NCBI GenBank assembly: GCA_900129675.1
Contig: FSRD01000002.1
Location: 372,001 to 436,000 of the forward strand
From: Bradyrhizobium erythrophlei
GTDB taxonomy: Bacteria; Pseudomonadota; Alphaproteobacteria; Rhizobiales; Xanthobacteraceae
DNA length: 64,000 nt
Direction: 5' to 3'
Shown: one piece after another, positions 7,795 through 15,788 of the stretch
Position numbering within the stretch: position 1 is the first letter of the stretch
Layout: every line of letters begins with the position of its first letter
Program-made: the position numbers and the translations under genes
Notes under the pieces: generated by a model
Database searches by the model: none
The model's input: the letters and a program-made list of their open reading frames with translations, nothing else
Told to the model about the DNA's origin: nothing

Positions 7795-8931
7795 TTAAAC
7801 CGCAATCACCCGATCGTCGATCTCGGCGATGGTGTTGACGCCGCACAGGCCCATGGTCGTGGTGAGTTCCTTGGCGAGCAGGTCGATCGCCTTGGCGACG
7901 CCGGCCTCGCCGGCGGCGCCGAGCCCGTAGGCATAGGCGCGGCCGATCATGCAGGACTTCGCGCCGAGCGCCAGCGCGCGCATCACGTCCATGCCGGTGC
8001 GGATGCCGCCGTCGAACATGATCTCCATCCTGGAGCCGACCGCGTCGACGATTTCAGGCAGCACCTCGATCGATGACGGCGCGCCGTCGAGCTGGCGGCC
8101 GCCATGGTTGGACACCACCAGCGCCTGCGCGCCGGTTTTGGCGGCTTCCTCGGCGTCCTCGACGTCCAGAATGCCTTTCAGGATCAGCTTGCCCGGCCAG
8201 ATGCTGCGGATCCAGTCGATGTCCTTCCAGTTCAGCGAAGTGTCGAACTGCGACGCGGTCCATTCCGACAGTTTGGTGAGATCCTCGGTGCCTTTGACAT
8301 GGCCGACGATGTTGCCGAAGCTGCGGCGCTTGCCGCGCAGTACGCCGGCGACCCATGAGGGCTTGCTCGCGAAGTCGAGCAGCTTCGACAGCGACCATTC
8401 CGGCGGCACCGTCATGCCGTTCTTGATGTCCTGGTGACGCTGCCCGATCACCTGCAGGTCGACGGTCAAGACCAGCGCGCTGCATTTGGCGGCGATCGCG
8501 CGCTCGATCAGGGATTTGATGAAGCCGCGGTCCTTCATCACGTAAAGCTGGAACCAGAACGGCTTGTCGACGGAGGCTGCGATATCCTCGATCGAACAGA
8601 TCGACATCGTGCTCTGGGTGAACGGAATGCCGGCGGCTTGCGCGGCGCGGCAGGCGTGAATCTCGCCATCGCCATGCTGCATGCCGAGTAGCCCGACCGG
8701 CGCCAGGATCAGCGGCATTTTCGAAGGTTCGCCGAGGATCGTGGTCGACAGATCGCGCTTCGACACGTCGACCAGGATGCGCTGGCGGAACTTGATCTGC
8801 TGAAGATCGTCGTGGTTGGCGCGTAGCGTGTCTTCGGTATAGGAGCCGCGATCCGCATAATCGAAGAATGCCTTCGGCACGCGGCCCTTGTGCAGCTGCC
8901 GCAGATCCTCAATGCAGGTAATATGCTTCAT
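7795..8931 (-). CDS. lldD: FMN-dependent 2-hydroxyacid oxidoreductase (L-lactate dehydrogenase type)
   Basis: A TIM-barrel flavoenzyme of 378 residues that oxidises L-2-hydroxyacids such as L-lactate to the 2-oxoacid using FMN. Visible signatures are the N-terminal AFFDYADRGSYTEDTLRAN, PLILAPVGLLGMQHGDGE, FWFQLYV, the catalytic-histidine block VVSNHGGRQLDGAPSS, and the phosphate-binding IMFDGGIRTGMDVMRALALGAKSCMIGRA. The L-lactate assignment is the most likely, but mandelate or glycolate oxidases share all these residues. A paralogue lies at 28084. It is divergent from the small gene at 9041. Confidence 0.85.
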   Translation of the reverse strand: MKHITCIEDLRQLHKGRVPKAFFDYADRGSYTEDTLRANHDDLQQIKFRQRILVDVSKRDLSTTILGEPSKMPLILAPVGLLGMQHGDGEIHACRAAQAAGIPFTQSTMSICSIEDIAASVDKPFWFQLYVMKDRGFIKSLIERAIAAKCSALVLTVDLQVIGQRHQDIKNGMTVPPEWSLSKLLDFASKPSWVAGVLRGKRRSFGNIVGHVKGTEDLTKLSEWTASQFDTSLNWKDIDWIRSIWPGKLILKGILDVEDAEEAAKTGAQALVVSNHGGRQLDGAPSSIEVLPEIVDAVGSRMEIMFDGGIRTGMDVMRALALGAKSCMIGRAYAYGLGAAGEAGVAKAIDLLAKELTTTMGLCGVNTIAEIDDRVIAV

Positions 8932-9040
8932 GGACGTCCCGGCCCTTCTTGTATTTCTTCACTGGCTTGTCATCTAGCATGGTTGGTCCACGAGCCAAAT
9001 CGCGCGCTTTGCGTAGCCATGCAAGCCGGGAGGACATCCA

Positions 9041-9232
9041 ATGACCGGACCAATTTCCGTTTCCAAAGCCGCCAAAGGAGCCCGAAAGGAAACCGAAAAG
9101 GACGCCGAAAAGCGCCAGCTGGACGACGCCCTGGATGAGGGGCTGGAGGAGACTTTTCCGGGCTCGGACCCTGTCAATGTTACCCAGCCGCCGCCCTCGA
9201 AAGAGGATCATCACGTCAAGCGCAGGGGGTAG
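9041..9232 (+). CDS. Small charged conserved protein
   Basis: A 63-residue highly charged protein with the core DDALDEGLEETFPGSDPVNVTQPPP. The motif LDEALEESFPASDP-V/P is a recognisable feature of small, apparently unstructured proteins widespread in alphaproteobacteria. The N-terminal half is a Lys/Glu-rich helix (KGARKETEKDAEKRQ). It has a GGGAGG ribosome site 7 bases before the ATG. No enzymatic motif is present and the function is unknown. Confidence 0.65.
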   Translation: MTGPISVSKAAKGARKETEKDAEKRQLDDALDEGLEETFPGSDPVNVTQPPPSKEDHHVKRRG

Positions 9233-9450
9233 TACTTGAGGGGTAGATGCCCGGACGGCTCGCTGCAGCGCGGGTTTACTTTATTTTTCAATGTGTTAGG
9301 TGCAAACCTTGCCATTATCAGGCGGTAATGATTCATCATATTTTTTGAAGTCATTTTAGCGCCTGAGGGACTATAAGGCGTCTGCACGCTATGATGGTGG
9401 GCGTTCGAGGCTTCTTGTCGGGTGGTTGAGAAGTCCTTGCTGGGGGTCAT

Positions 9451-10797
9451 ATGAGCCGCAAATATTTCGGTACCGACGGAATTCGGGGCCGCGCCAATGG
9501 GTTGATCACGCCGGAGCTCGCGCTCAAGGTGGGGCAGGCGGCAGGGCTGGTGTTTCAGCGCGGCGACCATCGCCATCGTGTCGTGATCGGCAAGGACACA
9601 CGCCTCTCCGGCTACATGATCGAATACGCGATGGTGGCCGGCTTCACCTCGGTCGGCATGGACGTGCTGCTGCTCGGCCCGATGCCGACGCCGGCGGTTG
9701 CGATGCTGACCAAGTCGATGCGCGCCGATCTCGGCGTGATGATTTCCGCCTCCCACAATCTGTTCGAGGACAACGGCATCAAGCTGTTCGGTCCGCAGGG
9801 CTTTAAATTGTCCGACGACGTCGAGCGGCAGATCGAGCAGCTGCTCGACGAGCCGATCGACCGCCGCCTGTCGCAGAGCGCGAGCCTCGGCCGCGCCCGC
9901 CGCATCGACGGCGTCCACGACCGCTACATCGAATTCGCCAAGCGCACGCTGCCGCGTGACCTCAGCCTCGACGGCCTGCGCGTGGTGATCGATTGCGCGC
10001 ACGGCGCGGCCTACAAGGTGGTGCCGGAAGCGCTGTGGGAGCTCGGCGCGGATGTCGTCGCCATCGGCGTCGAGCCGGATGGATTCAACATCAACAAGGA
10101 ATGCGGATCGACCTCGCCGGAGGCGCTGAGCCGCAAGGTGCGCGAGATGCGCGCCGATATCGGCATCGCGCTCGACGGCGACGCCGATCGCGTCATCCTC
10201 GTCGATGAGCGCGGGCATGTGGTCGATGGCGACCAGTTGCTCGCGGTGATCGCGCAAAGCTGGAAGGAAGATGGCCGGCTCTCGCGGCCGGGGGTCGTCT
10301 CCACCGTGATGTCGAATCTCGGGCTTGAGCGTTTCCTGCAGGGGCACGGGATCGAGATGGTGCGCACGCCGGTCGGCGACCGCTATGTGCTCGAGCAGAT
10401 GTTGAGGGGCGGCTACAATCTCGGCGGCGAACCGTCGGGTCACATTATTTTGTCTGACTACGCTACCACCGGCGACGGCTTCGTGGCCGCGCTGCAGGTG
10501 CTTGCCGTGGTACAAAAACTCCGGCGCCCGGTATCGGAGGTCTGCCATCGCTTCGATCCATTGCCGCAGATTCTGAAGAACGTGCGCTACCGCAGCGGCA
10601 AGCCGCTCGACGATGCCGAAGTGAAGTCGGCGATTGTCGACGGCGAAAATCGGCTCAACGGTCACGGTCGGCTCCTGGTCCGCTCGTCCGGCACCGAGCC
10701 CGTGATCCGGGTGATGGGCGAGGGCGACGACCGCATCCTGGTCGAGGAAGTGGTCGACCATATCGTCTCGGCGCTCGGCCAGGCCGCGGCGGCCTGA
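9451..10797 (+). CDS. glmM: Phosphoglucosamine mutase
   Basis: Interconverts glucosamine-6-phosphate and glucosamine-1-phosphate on the way to UDP-GlcNAc, the precursor of peptidoglycan and lipid A. The 448-residue protein starts RKYFGTDGIRGRAN. It carries the phosphoserine loop GVMISASHNLFEDNG (active Ser near residue 101), the Mg-binding ALDGDADRVILVD, the sugar-binding GGEPSGHII and the C-terminal phosphate-binding RSSGTEPVIRVM. Length and motif order match GlmM rather than the longer phosphoglucomutases. The upstream 218 bp is AT-rich for this genome and probably holds the promoter. GGGGGT precedes the ATG. Confidence 0.95.
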   Translation: MSRKYFGTDGIRGRANGLITPELALKVGQAAGLVFQRGDHRHRVVIGKDTRLSGYMIEYAMVAGFTSVGMDVLLLGPMPTPAVAMLTKSMRADLGVMISASHNLFEDNGIKLFGPQGFKLSDDVERQIEQLLDEPIDRRLSQSASLGRARRIDGVHDRYIEFAKRTLPRDLSLDGLRVVIDCAHGAAYKVVPEALWELGADVVAIGVEPDGFNINKECGSTSPEALSRKVREMRADIGIALDGDADRVILVDERGHVVDGDQLLAVIAQSWKEDGRLSRPGVVSTVMSNLGLERFLQGHGIEMVRTPVGDRYVLEQMLRGGYNLGGEPSGHIILSDYATTGDGFVAALQVLAVVQKLRRPVSEVCHRFDPLPQILKNVRYRSGKPLDDAEVKSAIVDGENRLNGHGRLLVRSSGTEPVIRVMGEGDDRILVEEVVDHIVSALGQAAAA

Positions 10798-10891
10798 GCG
10801 CATCGCTGCCATCGGCGAATGGTGCTGGTAGCAGCCGAGCCTGCGGCGTAGGAAATATGTCCCGCTGTCGAATCTTCCCGGGAATATTGCC

Positions 10892-12142
10892 GTGAACAAG
10901 CCCGTCATCGTCTCCGAGGCAACACCGGTGGTGCAGGTGCCGGACGTGACGCCCGGTTTCGTCAAGGCGGCCGCGGCGGGGCCGGCCTATGTCGTGCTGG
11001 CGGGAATCAGTTTTTCGCATTTCCTCAACGACACCATGCAGTCGCTGATCGCGTCGGTCTATCCGATCCTGAAGGACAGTTACGCGCTGGACTTCGCGCA
11101 GATCGGCTTGATCACGCTGGCGTTCCAGTTCACGGCATCGCTGCTGCAGCCGCTGGTCGGGCATTTCACCGACAAGAAGGCGCAGCCGTTTTCGCTCGCC
11201 ATCGGCATGGGCTTCACGTTTTTCGGCCTGCTGCTGCTGAGCGTCGCCCACGCCTACGGCGTCATCCTGATCGCGGCGGCGTTGGTCGGACTGGGGTCGG
11301 CGGTGTTCCATCCGGAGTCGGCGCGGATCGCCCGCCTTGCTTCCGGCGGGCGCTATGGTTTTGCGCAATCGGTGTTCCAACTCGGCGGCAGCTTCGGCAC
11401 CTCGATGGGGCCGGTGCTGGCGGCATTGATCGTGGTGCCGTTCGGCCAGCCCTCGATCGCCTGGTTTTCATCGATCGCGTTCCTGGCGATCGTCATCCTG
11501 TGGCGGATCGGCGTCTGGTACCGGCCGCAGATCGCGACCCGGAAGCTTGCGACGGTCGAGCGGCATCCGGACGCGCCGGACCCGCGGCGGGTCAGAACCG
11601 CGCTCGTCGTGCTGGTCGCGCTGCTGTTCTCCAAGCAGCTCTACGTGTCGAGCCTGTCGAGCTATTACATCTTCTATCTGATCGACAAGTTCGGCGTCTC
11701 GACCCAGGCCGCCCAGCTCTATCTGTTCGTATTCCTCGCCGCCAACGCGGCGGGTGCGTTCTTCGGCGGCCCGCTCGGCGACCGGTTCGGCCGCAAATAT
11801 GTCATCTGGTTCTCGATCCTCGGCGCGCTGCCGTTCACGCTGGCGCTGCCCTATGCCGGCTTGTTCACCGGCGCGGTGCTCACTGTGTTCATCGGCCTGA
11901 TCCTGTCGTCGGCGACGTCATCGATCATCGTGTTCGCGCAGGAACTGATGCCGCACCGCTTCGGCATGATCTCCGGGGTGTTCTTCGGGGTCGCCTTCGG
12001 CATCGGCGGATTGGGTGCGGCGGTGCTCGGCAAGCTCGCCGACCACACCGGCATCGCCTTCGTCTATCAGGTTTGCGCCTTCCTGCCGGCGCTCGGGCTG
12101 CTCGCGGTGTTCCTGCCGAAGATGCCGAAATCCCTGCGGTAA
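10892..12142 (+). CDS. MFS exporter, Fsr (fosmidomycin resistance) type
   Basis: A 416-residue, roughly 12-helix inner-membrane transporter. The N-terminal half shows SFSHFLNDTMQSLIASVYPILKDSYALDFAQIGLITLAFQF, which is the start typical of Fsr-like drug exporters, then GLGSAVFHPESARIARLASGGRYGFAQSVFQLGGSFG. The A-like loop GPLGDRFGRKYVIW lies in the second half. The start is GTG (10892). The substrate is unknown; fosmidomycin export is known for the E. coli relative only. A GC-rich hairpin follows the stop. Confidence 0.85.
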   Translation: MNKPVIVSEATPVVQVPDVTPGFVKAAAAGPAYVVLAGISFSHFLNDTMQSLIASVYPILKDSYALDFAQIGLITLAFQFTASLLQPLVGHFTDKKAQPFSLAIGMGFTFFGLLLLSVAHAYGVILIAAALVGLGSAVFHPESARIARLASGGRYGFAQSVFQLGGSFGTSMGPVLAALIVVPFGQPSIAWFSSIAFLAIVILWRIGVWYRPQIATRKLATVERHPDAPDPRRVRTALVVLVALLFSKQLYVSSLSSYYIFYLIDKFGVSTQAAQLYLFVFLAANAAGAFFGGPLGDRFGRKYVIWFSILGALPFTLALPYAGLFTGAVLTVFIGLILSSATSSIIVFAQELMPHRFGMISGVFFGVAFGIGGLGAAVLGKLADHTGIAFVYQVCAFLPALGLLAVFLPKMPKSLR

Positions 12143-12162
12143 GCCCGCGCGCCGGCGCGGGC
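12143..12162 (+). terminator. GC-rich hairpin after the MFS gene
   Basis: GCCCGCGC-GCCG-GCGCGGGC starts two bases into the stop-codon context of the MFS gene. The sequence after it (TCTCCTTC) is pyrimidine-rich rather than a clean U tract, so efficiency as an intrinsic terminator is uncertain. Confidence 0.55.
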
Positions 12163-12403
12163 TCTCCTTCATCACGGGCTATATTTTATCAACACATCGT
12201 TAGGATGTATGGCGTTTTCGGCATTTTGCGCGCTGCAAATGCATCAATTCCGCGGAGCAAACGCATCGCGCGTAAAAATCCTCACGGATTATCAACCTTA
12301 AAAATTAGGGTTAAGTGCCGCTTAAACATTTGGTGCCATCGTCCGGTCGTGGATTTTTCGATGTGAGGCTTTGTCTGCCTCACCGGCCAAAAGGACGAAG
12401 CCA

Positions 12404-13222
12404 ATGCGTAGCGTTAAGTTCCTCATTGCCGCTGGCGCGGCATCCCTGTTGTCGTCGGTCGCGTTTGCAGCCGACATGCCGATCGCAGTTCCTTATGCGC
12501 CGCCGGTCGTTGAAGACTTCGGCGGATGGTATCTTCGTGGCGATATCGGCTTCAGCAATCAGCGCGTCGATCGCCTGAACAACGTGCTCGACGCCGGTAA
12601 CACCACGTCGGTGCAAAACCTCGGCTTCAACACCGCCGGCATCTTCGGCCTCGGCGTCGGTTACAAGGTCAACAACTGGTTCCGCGCCGACGTCACCGGT
12701 GAATACCGCGGCAATTCCCAGTTCTTCGGCAGCGACCACATTACCTTCCCCGGCGGCGTCGGCACCGACACCTACCACGCCACCAAGAACGAGTGGGTCG
12801 TGCTCGCCAACGCCTATGTCGATCTCGGCACCTGGTGGTGCGTGACCCCGTTCATCGGCGCCGGCGTCGGCGGCGCGCGGGTCTCGATCAACAACTTCAC
12901 CGATGTTGGCATCACTAACCTCGGCGGCGGTGCGCTGCCGGGCCTCGCCTTCGGCGACAACGTCTCGAAGTGGAATTTTGCCTGGGCGGTCCATGCCGGT
13001 CTCGCTTACAAGGTCACACCGAACTTCACCGTCGAACTCGCGTATCGCTATCTCGACATGGGTGACGGTCTGACGGGCGATCTGCGTACCTTCGACGGCA
13101 CCAACAACGTCAACAACCCGACGACGTTCAAGAACATCACCTCGCACGACCTGAAGCTCGGCGTGCGCTGGGATCTGAGCAGCCCGCCGGTCTACGCGCC
13201 GCCGCTGGTGCGCAAAGGTTAA
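12404..13222 (+). CDS. Outer-membrane beta-barrel protein (Omp25/OmpA-barrel type)
   Basis: 272 residues. The signal peptide MRSVKFLIAAGAASLLSSVAFA is followed by ADMPIAVPYAPPVVEDFGGWYLRGDIGFSNQRVD, the start typical of the alphaproteobacterial Omp25/Omp31-like porin-domain family. Alternating beta strands include GLGVGYKVNNWFRADVTGEY, FIGAGVGGARV and NFTVELAYRYLDMG. The C-terminus LKLGVRWDLSSPPVYAPPLVRKG extends past the last strand. The ATG at 12404 has AAGGACGAAG before it. The 260-bp AT-rich leader suggests a strong, possibly regulated promoter. Confidence 0.85.
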   Translation: MRSVKFLIAAGAASLLSSVAFAADMPIAVPYAPPVVEDFGGWYLRGDIGFSNQRVDRLNNVLDAGNTTSVQNLGFNTAGIFGLGVGYKVNNWFRADVTGEYRGNSQFFGSDHITFPGGVGTDTYHATKNEWVVLANAYVDLGTWWCVTPFIGAGVGGARVSINNFTDVGITNLGGGALPGLAFGDNVSKWNFAWAVHAGLAYKVTPNFTVELAYRYLDMGDGLTGDLRTFDGTNNVNNPTTFKNITSHDLKLGVRWDLSSPPVYAPPLVRKG

Positions 13223-13251
13223 TTCGAACCTTTGCCGGTTAACGATTGCAG

Positions 13252-13284
13252 ACGGCGCGGGCATGTCCCGCGCCGTTTGCTTTT
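13252..13284 (+). terminator. Intrinsic terminator after the first outer-membrane protein gene
   Basis: Stem ACGGCGCGGG/CCCGCGCCGT with loop CATGT, followed by TTGCTTTT. It lies 30 bases after the stop of the beta-barrel gene. Confidence 0.8.
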
Positions 13285-13403
13285 GCATTTTCGAATCCGC
13301 CCTCGCGCAGAAGATCGTGCGCAATCGGGGCGCGCGACAACCATTGGTTAAGGTTAACGAGCGATGATCGGCGCCAAGTCAGTGTGTCGATGGGAGTGTC
13401 GCG

Positions 13404-14321
13404 ATGCGTAGGTTTCTGTTGGCGGTTGCGATGTGCGGAGCGGTGACTGGCGCGCATGCGGCCGATCTTCCCGACCTGCCCATTCTTCGCGGGGGATTGA
13501 CCGACGGGCTGAGCAGTCCCCGGCACAATTGGGATGGCTGGTACGTCGGCGGTCAGATTGACTATACGTCCGCCGATGTGGATTTCAGTCATGCTCCGAA
13601 ATCACTGACGAACTTCATACTGCGCAACAGCGTGTTGCAGGACCCGGTCTCGCAATGGGTTTCGCTCTCCAAGAACCACGCCCAGGCGAACGGCTTCGGC
13701 GCGTTCGTGGGCCGCAACTATCAGTTCAGCGATGTCGTGTTGGGCGTCGAGGCCAACTACAACTACATGAATAATCTCTCGAGCTCGTCCACCGATTCCC
13801 TGAGGCGCCTGATTGTCGATCCGGCCGGCGAAAACCCTCCGGCGGGTCATACCCACACGTATGACACCACCCTCTCAGGAAGTGCAGCGTTGCAGATCAA
13901 GGACGTCGTGACGTTTCGGGGGCGAGCCGGTTGGGCCGCCGGTGACTTCCTTCCCTACATGTTCGGCGGTTTGGCCGTCGGGCGCGTGCAGGCGTCGCGG
14001 TCGGCCACGGTTTCCTACAACAAATTCGATGACTACGACACCACGACGCAAACGTTCGTCGGGCTGGACGGTTTTGGAAATCCGGTCTTTACGAACACCA
14101 CCACGCACCACACGGACTTTCTGGGCTCCTCCACGAAAACCCAATCCGACGTGCGAACCAACAGTTTCGTGGCGGGCTGGACCGCCGGCCTCGGATTGGA
14201 ATACTGCCTGTGGGATAGCGTGTTCCTGCGCGGAGAGTGGGAGTATGTCCGCTTCGTCTCGGTCAAGGACATCTCGTTCAGCACGAATAATCTGCGCTTC
14301 GGCGTCGGCTACAAGTTCTAG
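13404..14321 (+). CDS. Outer-membrane beta-barrel protein
   Basis: 305 residues. The signal peptide is MRRFLLAVAMCGAVTGAHA, then ADLPDLPILRGG. The barrel begins at NWDGWYVGGQIDYTSADVDF and ends with the strand LRFGVGYKF, whose terminal Phe is the usual signal for BAM-dependent assembly. Internal strands include VLGVEANYNYMNNL, TFRGRAGWAAGDFLPYMFGGLAVG and WTAGLGLEYCLWDSVFLRGEWEYVRF. It belongs to the same broad Omp25-like class as its upstream neighbour but is not a close copy. The terminator at 13252 suggests separate transcription. Codon choice is a little less GC-rich than that of its neighbours. Confidence 0.8.
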   Translation: MRRFLLAVAMCGAVTGAHAADLPDLPILRGGLTDGLSSPRHNWDGWYVGGQIDYTSADVDFSHAPKSLTNFILRNSVLQDPVSQWVSLSKNHAQANGFGAFVGRNYQFSDVVLGVEANYNYMNNLSSSSTDSLRRLIVDPAGENPPAGHTHTYDTTLSGSAALQIKDVVTFRGRAGWAAGDFLPYMFGGLAVGRVQASRSATVSYNKFDDYDTTTQTFVGLDGFGNPVFTNTTTHHTDFLGSSTKTQSDVRTNSFVAGWTAGLGLEYCLWDSVFLRGEWEYVRFVSVKDISFSTNNLRFGVGYKF

Positions 14322-14389
14322 CCCTCCGCGCCTTGACAGGCATCCGCACCGCTGGTCCGATGCCGTTCCCGCCCGGGAGCGTGCGATCG

Positions 14390-14980
14390 ATGAAAATCTA
14401 CGGCGATACCAATTCGGGCAATTGCCTGAAGGTGAAATGGGTCTGCGACAAGCTCGCGCTGCCCTATAGCTGGATTGCCGTCGATACGTTGAAGCGCGAG
14501 ACGCGCACCGCCGAGTTTCTCAAGCTCAACAGCGCGGGGCAGGTGCCAACCGTCGATTTCGAGGACGGCCGCACGCTGGCGCAGTCCAACGCCATCATTC
14601 GATATCTCGCGCGCGGCAGCGATCTCATTCCCGCCGATGACTTCGCGCAGGCCAGGATGGACGAGTGGCTGTTCTGGGAACAATACAGCCACGAGCCCTA
14701 TATCGCCGTCTGCCGTTTCCAGATGCTCTATCTCGGCCGGCCGGCCTCCGATCTCGATCCGGACAAGGTCAAGCGCGGCTACGCGGCGCTGGCGCGGATG
14801 GAGCACCAGCTTGCCATCACGCCGTTCCTGGTCGGGAACGCGATTTCACTCGCCGACATTTCGCTGCTGGCCTATACGCGCGTGGCGCATGAAGGCGGCT
14901 TTCATCTCGACGGCTATGCCGCGGTGCGCCGCTGGATCGGCGAGACCGAGAAATCGCTCGGCTTGCCGCCCGCTCGCTGA
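14390..14980 (+). CDS. Glutathione S-transferase family protein
   Basis: 196 residues. The N-terminal thioredoxin-like domain shows MKIYGDTNSGNCLKVKWVCDKLALPYSWI, SAGQVPTVDFEDGRTLAQSNAIIRYLA (cis-Pro and the glutathione-binding Gln-Ser). An all-helical C-terminal domain contains the N-capping box region FLVGNAISLADISLLAYTRVA. The ATG at 14390 is chosen because GGGAG precedes it and the fold begins immediately. A serine in place of the catalytic Tyr/Ser/Cys is possible at SGNC. The substrate is unknown. Confidence 0.85.
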   Translation: MKIYGDTNSGNCLKVKWVCDKLALPYSWIAVDTLKRETRTAEFLKLNSAGQVPTVDFEDGRTLAQSNAIIRYLARGSDLIPADDFAQARMDEWLFWEQYSHEPYIAVCRFQMLYLGRPASDLDPDKVKRGYAALARMEHQLAITPFLVGNAISLADISLLAYTRVAHEGGFHLDGYAAVRRWIGETEKSLGLPPAR

Positions 14981-15063
14981 ATCTCACCGGAAAATTTCAT
15001 GGCACCCACTCGCAGGTCACCATCCGCCGCGCCCGCCGCGACGACGTCGGCATCATCATCAAA

Positions 15064-15468
15064 ATGCTGGCGGACGATCGGCTCGGCGGCGCGCGGGAGC
15101 GGCTCGAAGATCCGCTGCCGGATTGCTATTTCAAGGTGTTCGAGACGGTCGAGCGCGATCCGAACCTCCAGCTCATGGTCGCCGTGGACGGCGAGGGGGC
15201 CGTCGTCGGCTGCCTGCAGCTCTGCATCCTGCCGGGGCTGAGCTCGCAGGGCGCCTCGCGCGGGCTGATCGAGGACGTTCGCGTCGCCAGCCATTGCCGC
15301 AGCCGCGGCATCGGCGAACAGCTGGTGCAATGGGCCGTCGCCGAGGCGCGCGCCAAAGACTGCAAGCTGGTCGAACTGCTCACCCATCATACGCGCGTCG
15401 ATGCGCAACGGTTTTACGAGCGGCTCGGATTCGGGCGAAGCCATGTCGGCATGACCTTGAGATTTTGA
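15064..15468 (+). CDS. GNAT-family N-acetyltransferase (start disrupted or non-standard)
   Basis: The frame encodes a GNAT fold. RLEDPLPDCYFKVFETVERDPNLQLMVAVDG and GAVVGCLQLCILPGLS lead into the acetyl-CoA loop VRVASHCRSRGIGEQLVQWAV (R/Q-x-x-G-x-G/A), then FYERLGFGRSHVGMTLRF. The first available ATG in this frame is 15064, but the frame is open upstream and 15001-15063 reads VTIRRARRDDVGIIIK, the normal first strand of this family. An ATG at 14999 is exactly one base out of frame. A single G missing from ATGG(G)CACC would restore a start and give about 156 residues. Either a non-ATG start is used or there is a 1-base deletion. Confidence 0.75.
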   Translation: MLADDRLGGARERLEDPLPDCYFKVFETVERDPNLQLMVAVDGEGAVVGCLQLCILPGLSSQGASRGLIEDVRVASHCRSRGIGEQLVQWAVAEARAKDCKLVELLTHHTRVDAQRFYERLGFGRSHVGMTLRF

Positions 15469-15504
15469 GGCTTTGTCCGCACGCAAGGTTGCGCGGCGTC
15501 TATC

Positions 15505-15675
15505 GTGCAGGCCGGCGAGAACAGTGTTCTGAAAATCGCGAGCTTGCGCCGGGCCGCCAAGCTGATCACCGATGCGACCGAATTGCTCGAAGCGCGGCCG
15601 GTGCCGCAGGTCAGCGGCGCCTCATCAACCGGTTGTGATCCCGGGGTCAGGTCCGATCCCCAGAGATCACAGTGA
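15505..15675 (+). CDS. Possible small protein, unrecognised
   Basis: A GTG-started frame of 56 residues between the GNAT gene and the serC leader. The first half, GENSVLKIASLRRAAKLITDATELLE, looks like a plausible amphipathic helix; the second half is low-complexity. It could be the tail of a decayed gene. Its 3' end overlaps an imperfect inverted repeat (TGTGATC at 15634-15640 and GATCACA at 15665-15671). There is no recognised domain and support is weak. Confidence 0.2.
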   Translation: MQAGENSVLKIASLRRAAKLITDATELLEARPVPQVSGASSTGCDPGVRSDPQRSQ

Positions 15676-15734
15676 TTTCCGGGGTGTACCGGCCTCCGAA
15701 GTTCCTTGACGACTGCAGTCGTTTCCCTTAAGCA

Positions 15735-15788
15735 CCGCGGCGGGACACCTCCCCCCAACGGGAGGCTTACTATCTGGAAGGATAGATC
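15735..15788 (+). promoter_or_regulatory. serC-leader RNA motif (putative)
   Basis: Directly upstream of serC is a compact hairpin CCTCCC-(CCCAAC)-GGGAGG (15748-15765) in the context GGGACA...CTTACTATCTGG, ending 10 bases before the start codon region. Alphaproteobacterial serC genes carry a conserved structured leader (the 'serC motif' described with SAM-II and related motifs), and the position and sequence here fit my memory of it. The ligand or mechanism is not established; a match to the Rfam serC model would settle the identity. Confidence 0.6.

Noticed and set aside
9211..10965. 584-codon minus-strand frame across glmM
   Set aside because: Antisense shadow of glmM caused by high GC at third positions.
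12298..12314. CtrA box upstream of the first outer-membrane protein gene (TTAA...GGTTAAG)
   Set aside because: The spacing between the two TTAA is 9 bases rather than 7 and the rest of the consensus is lacking.
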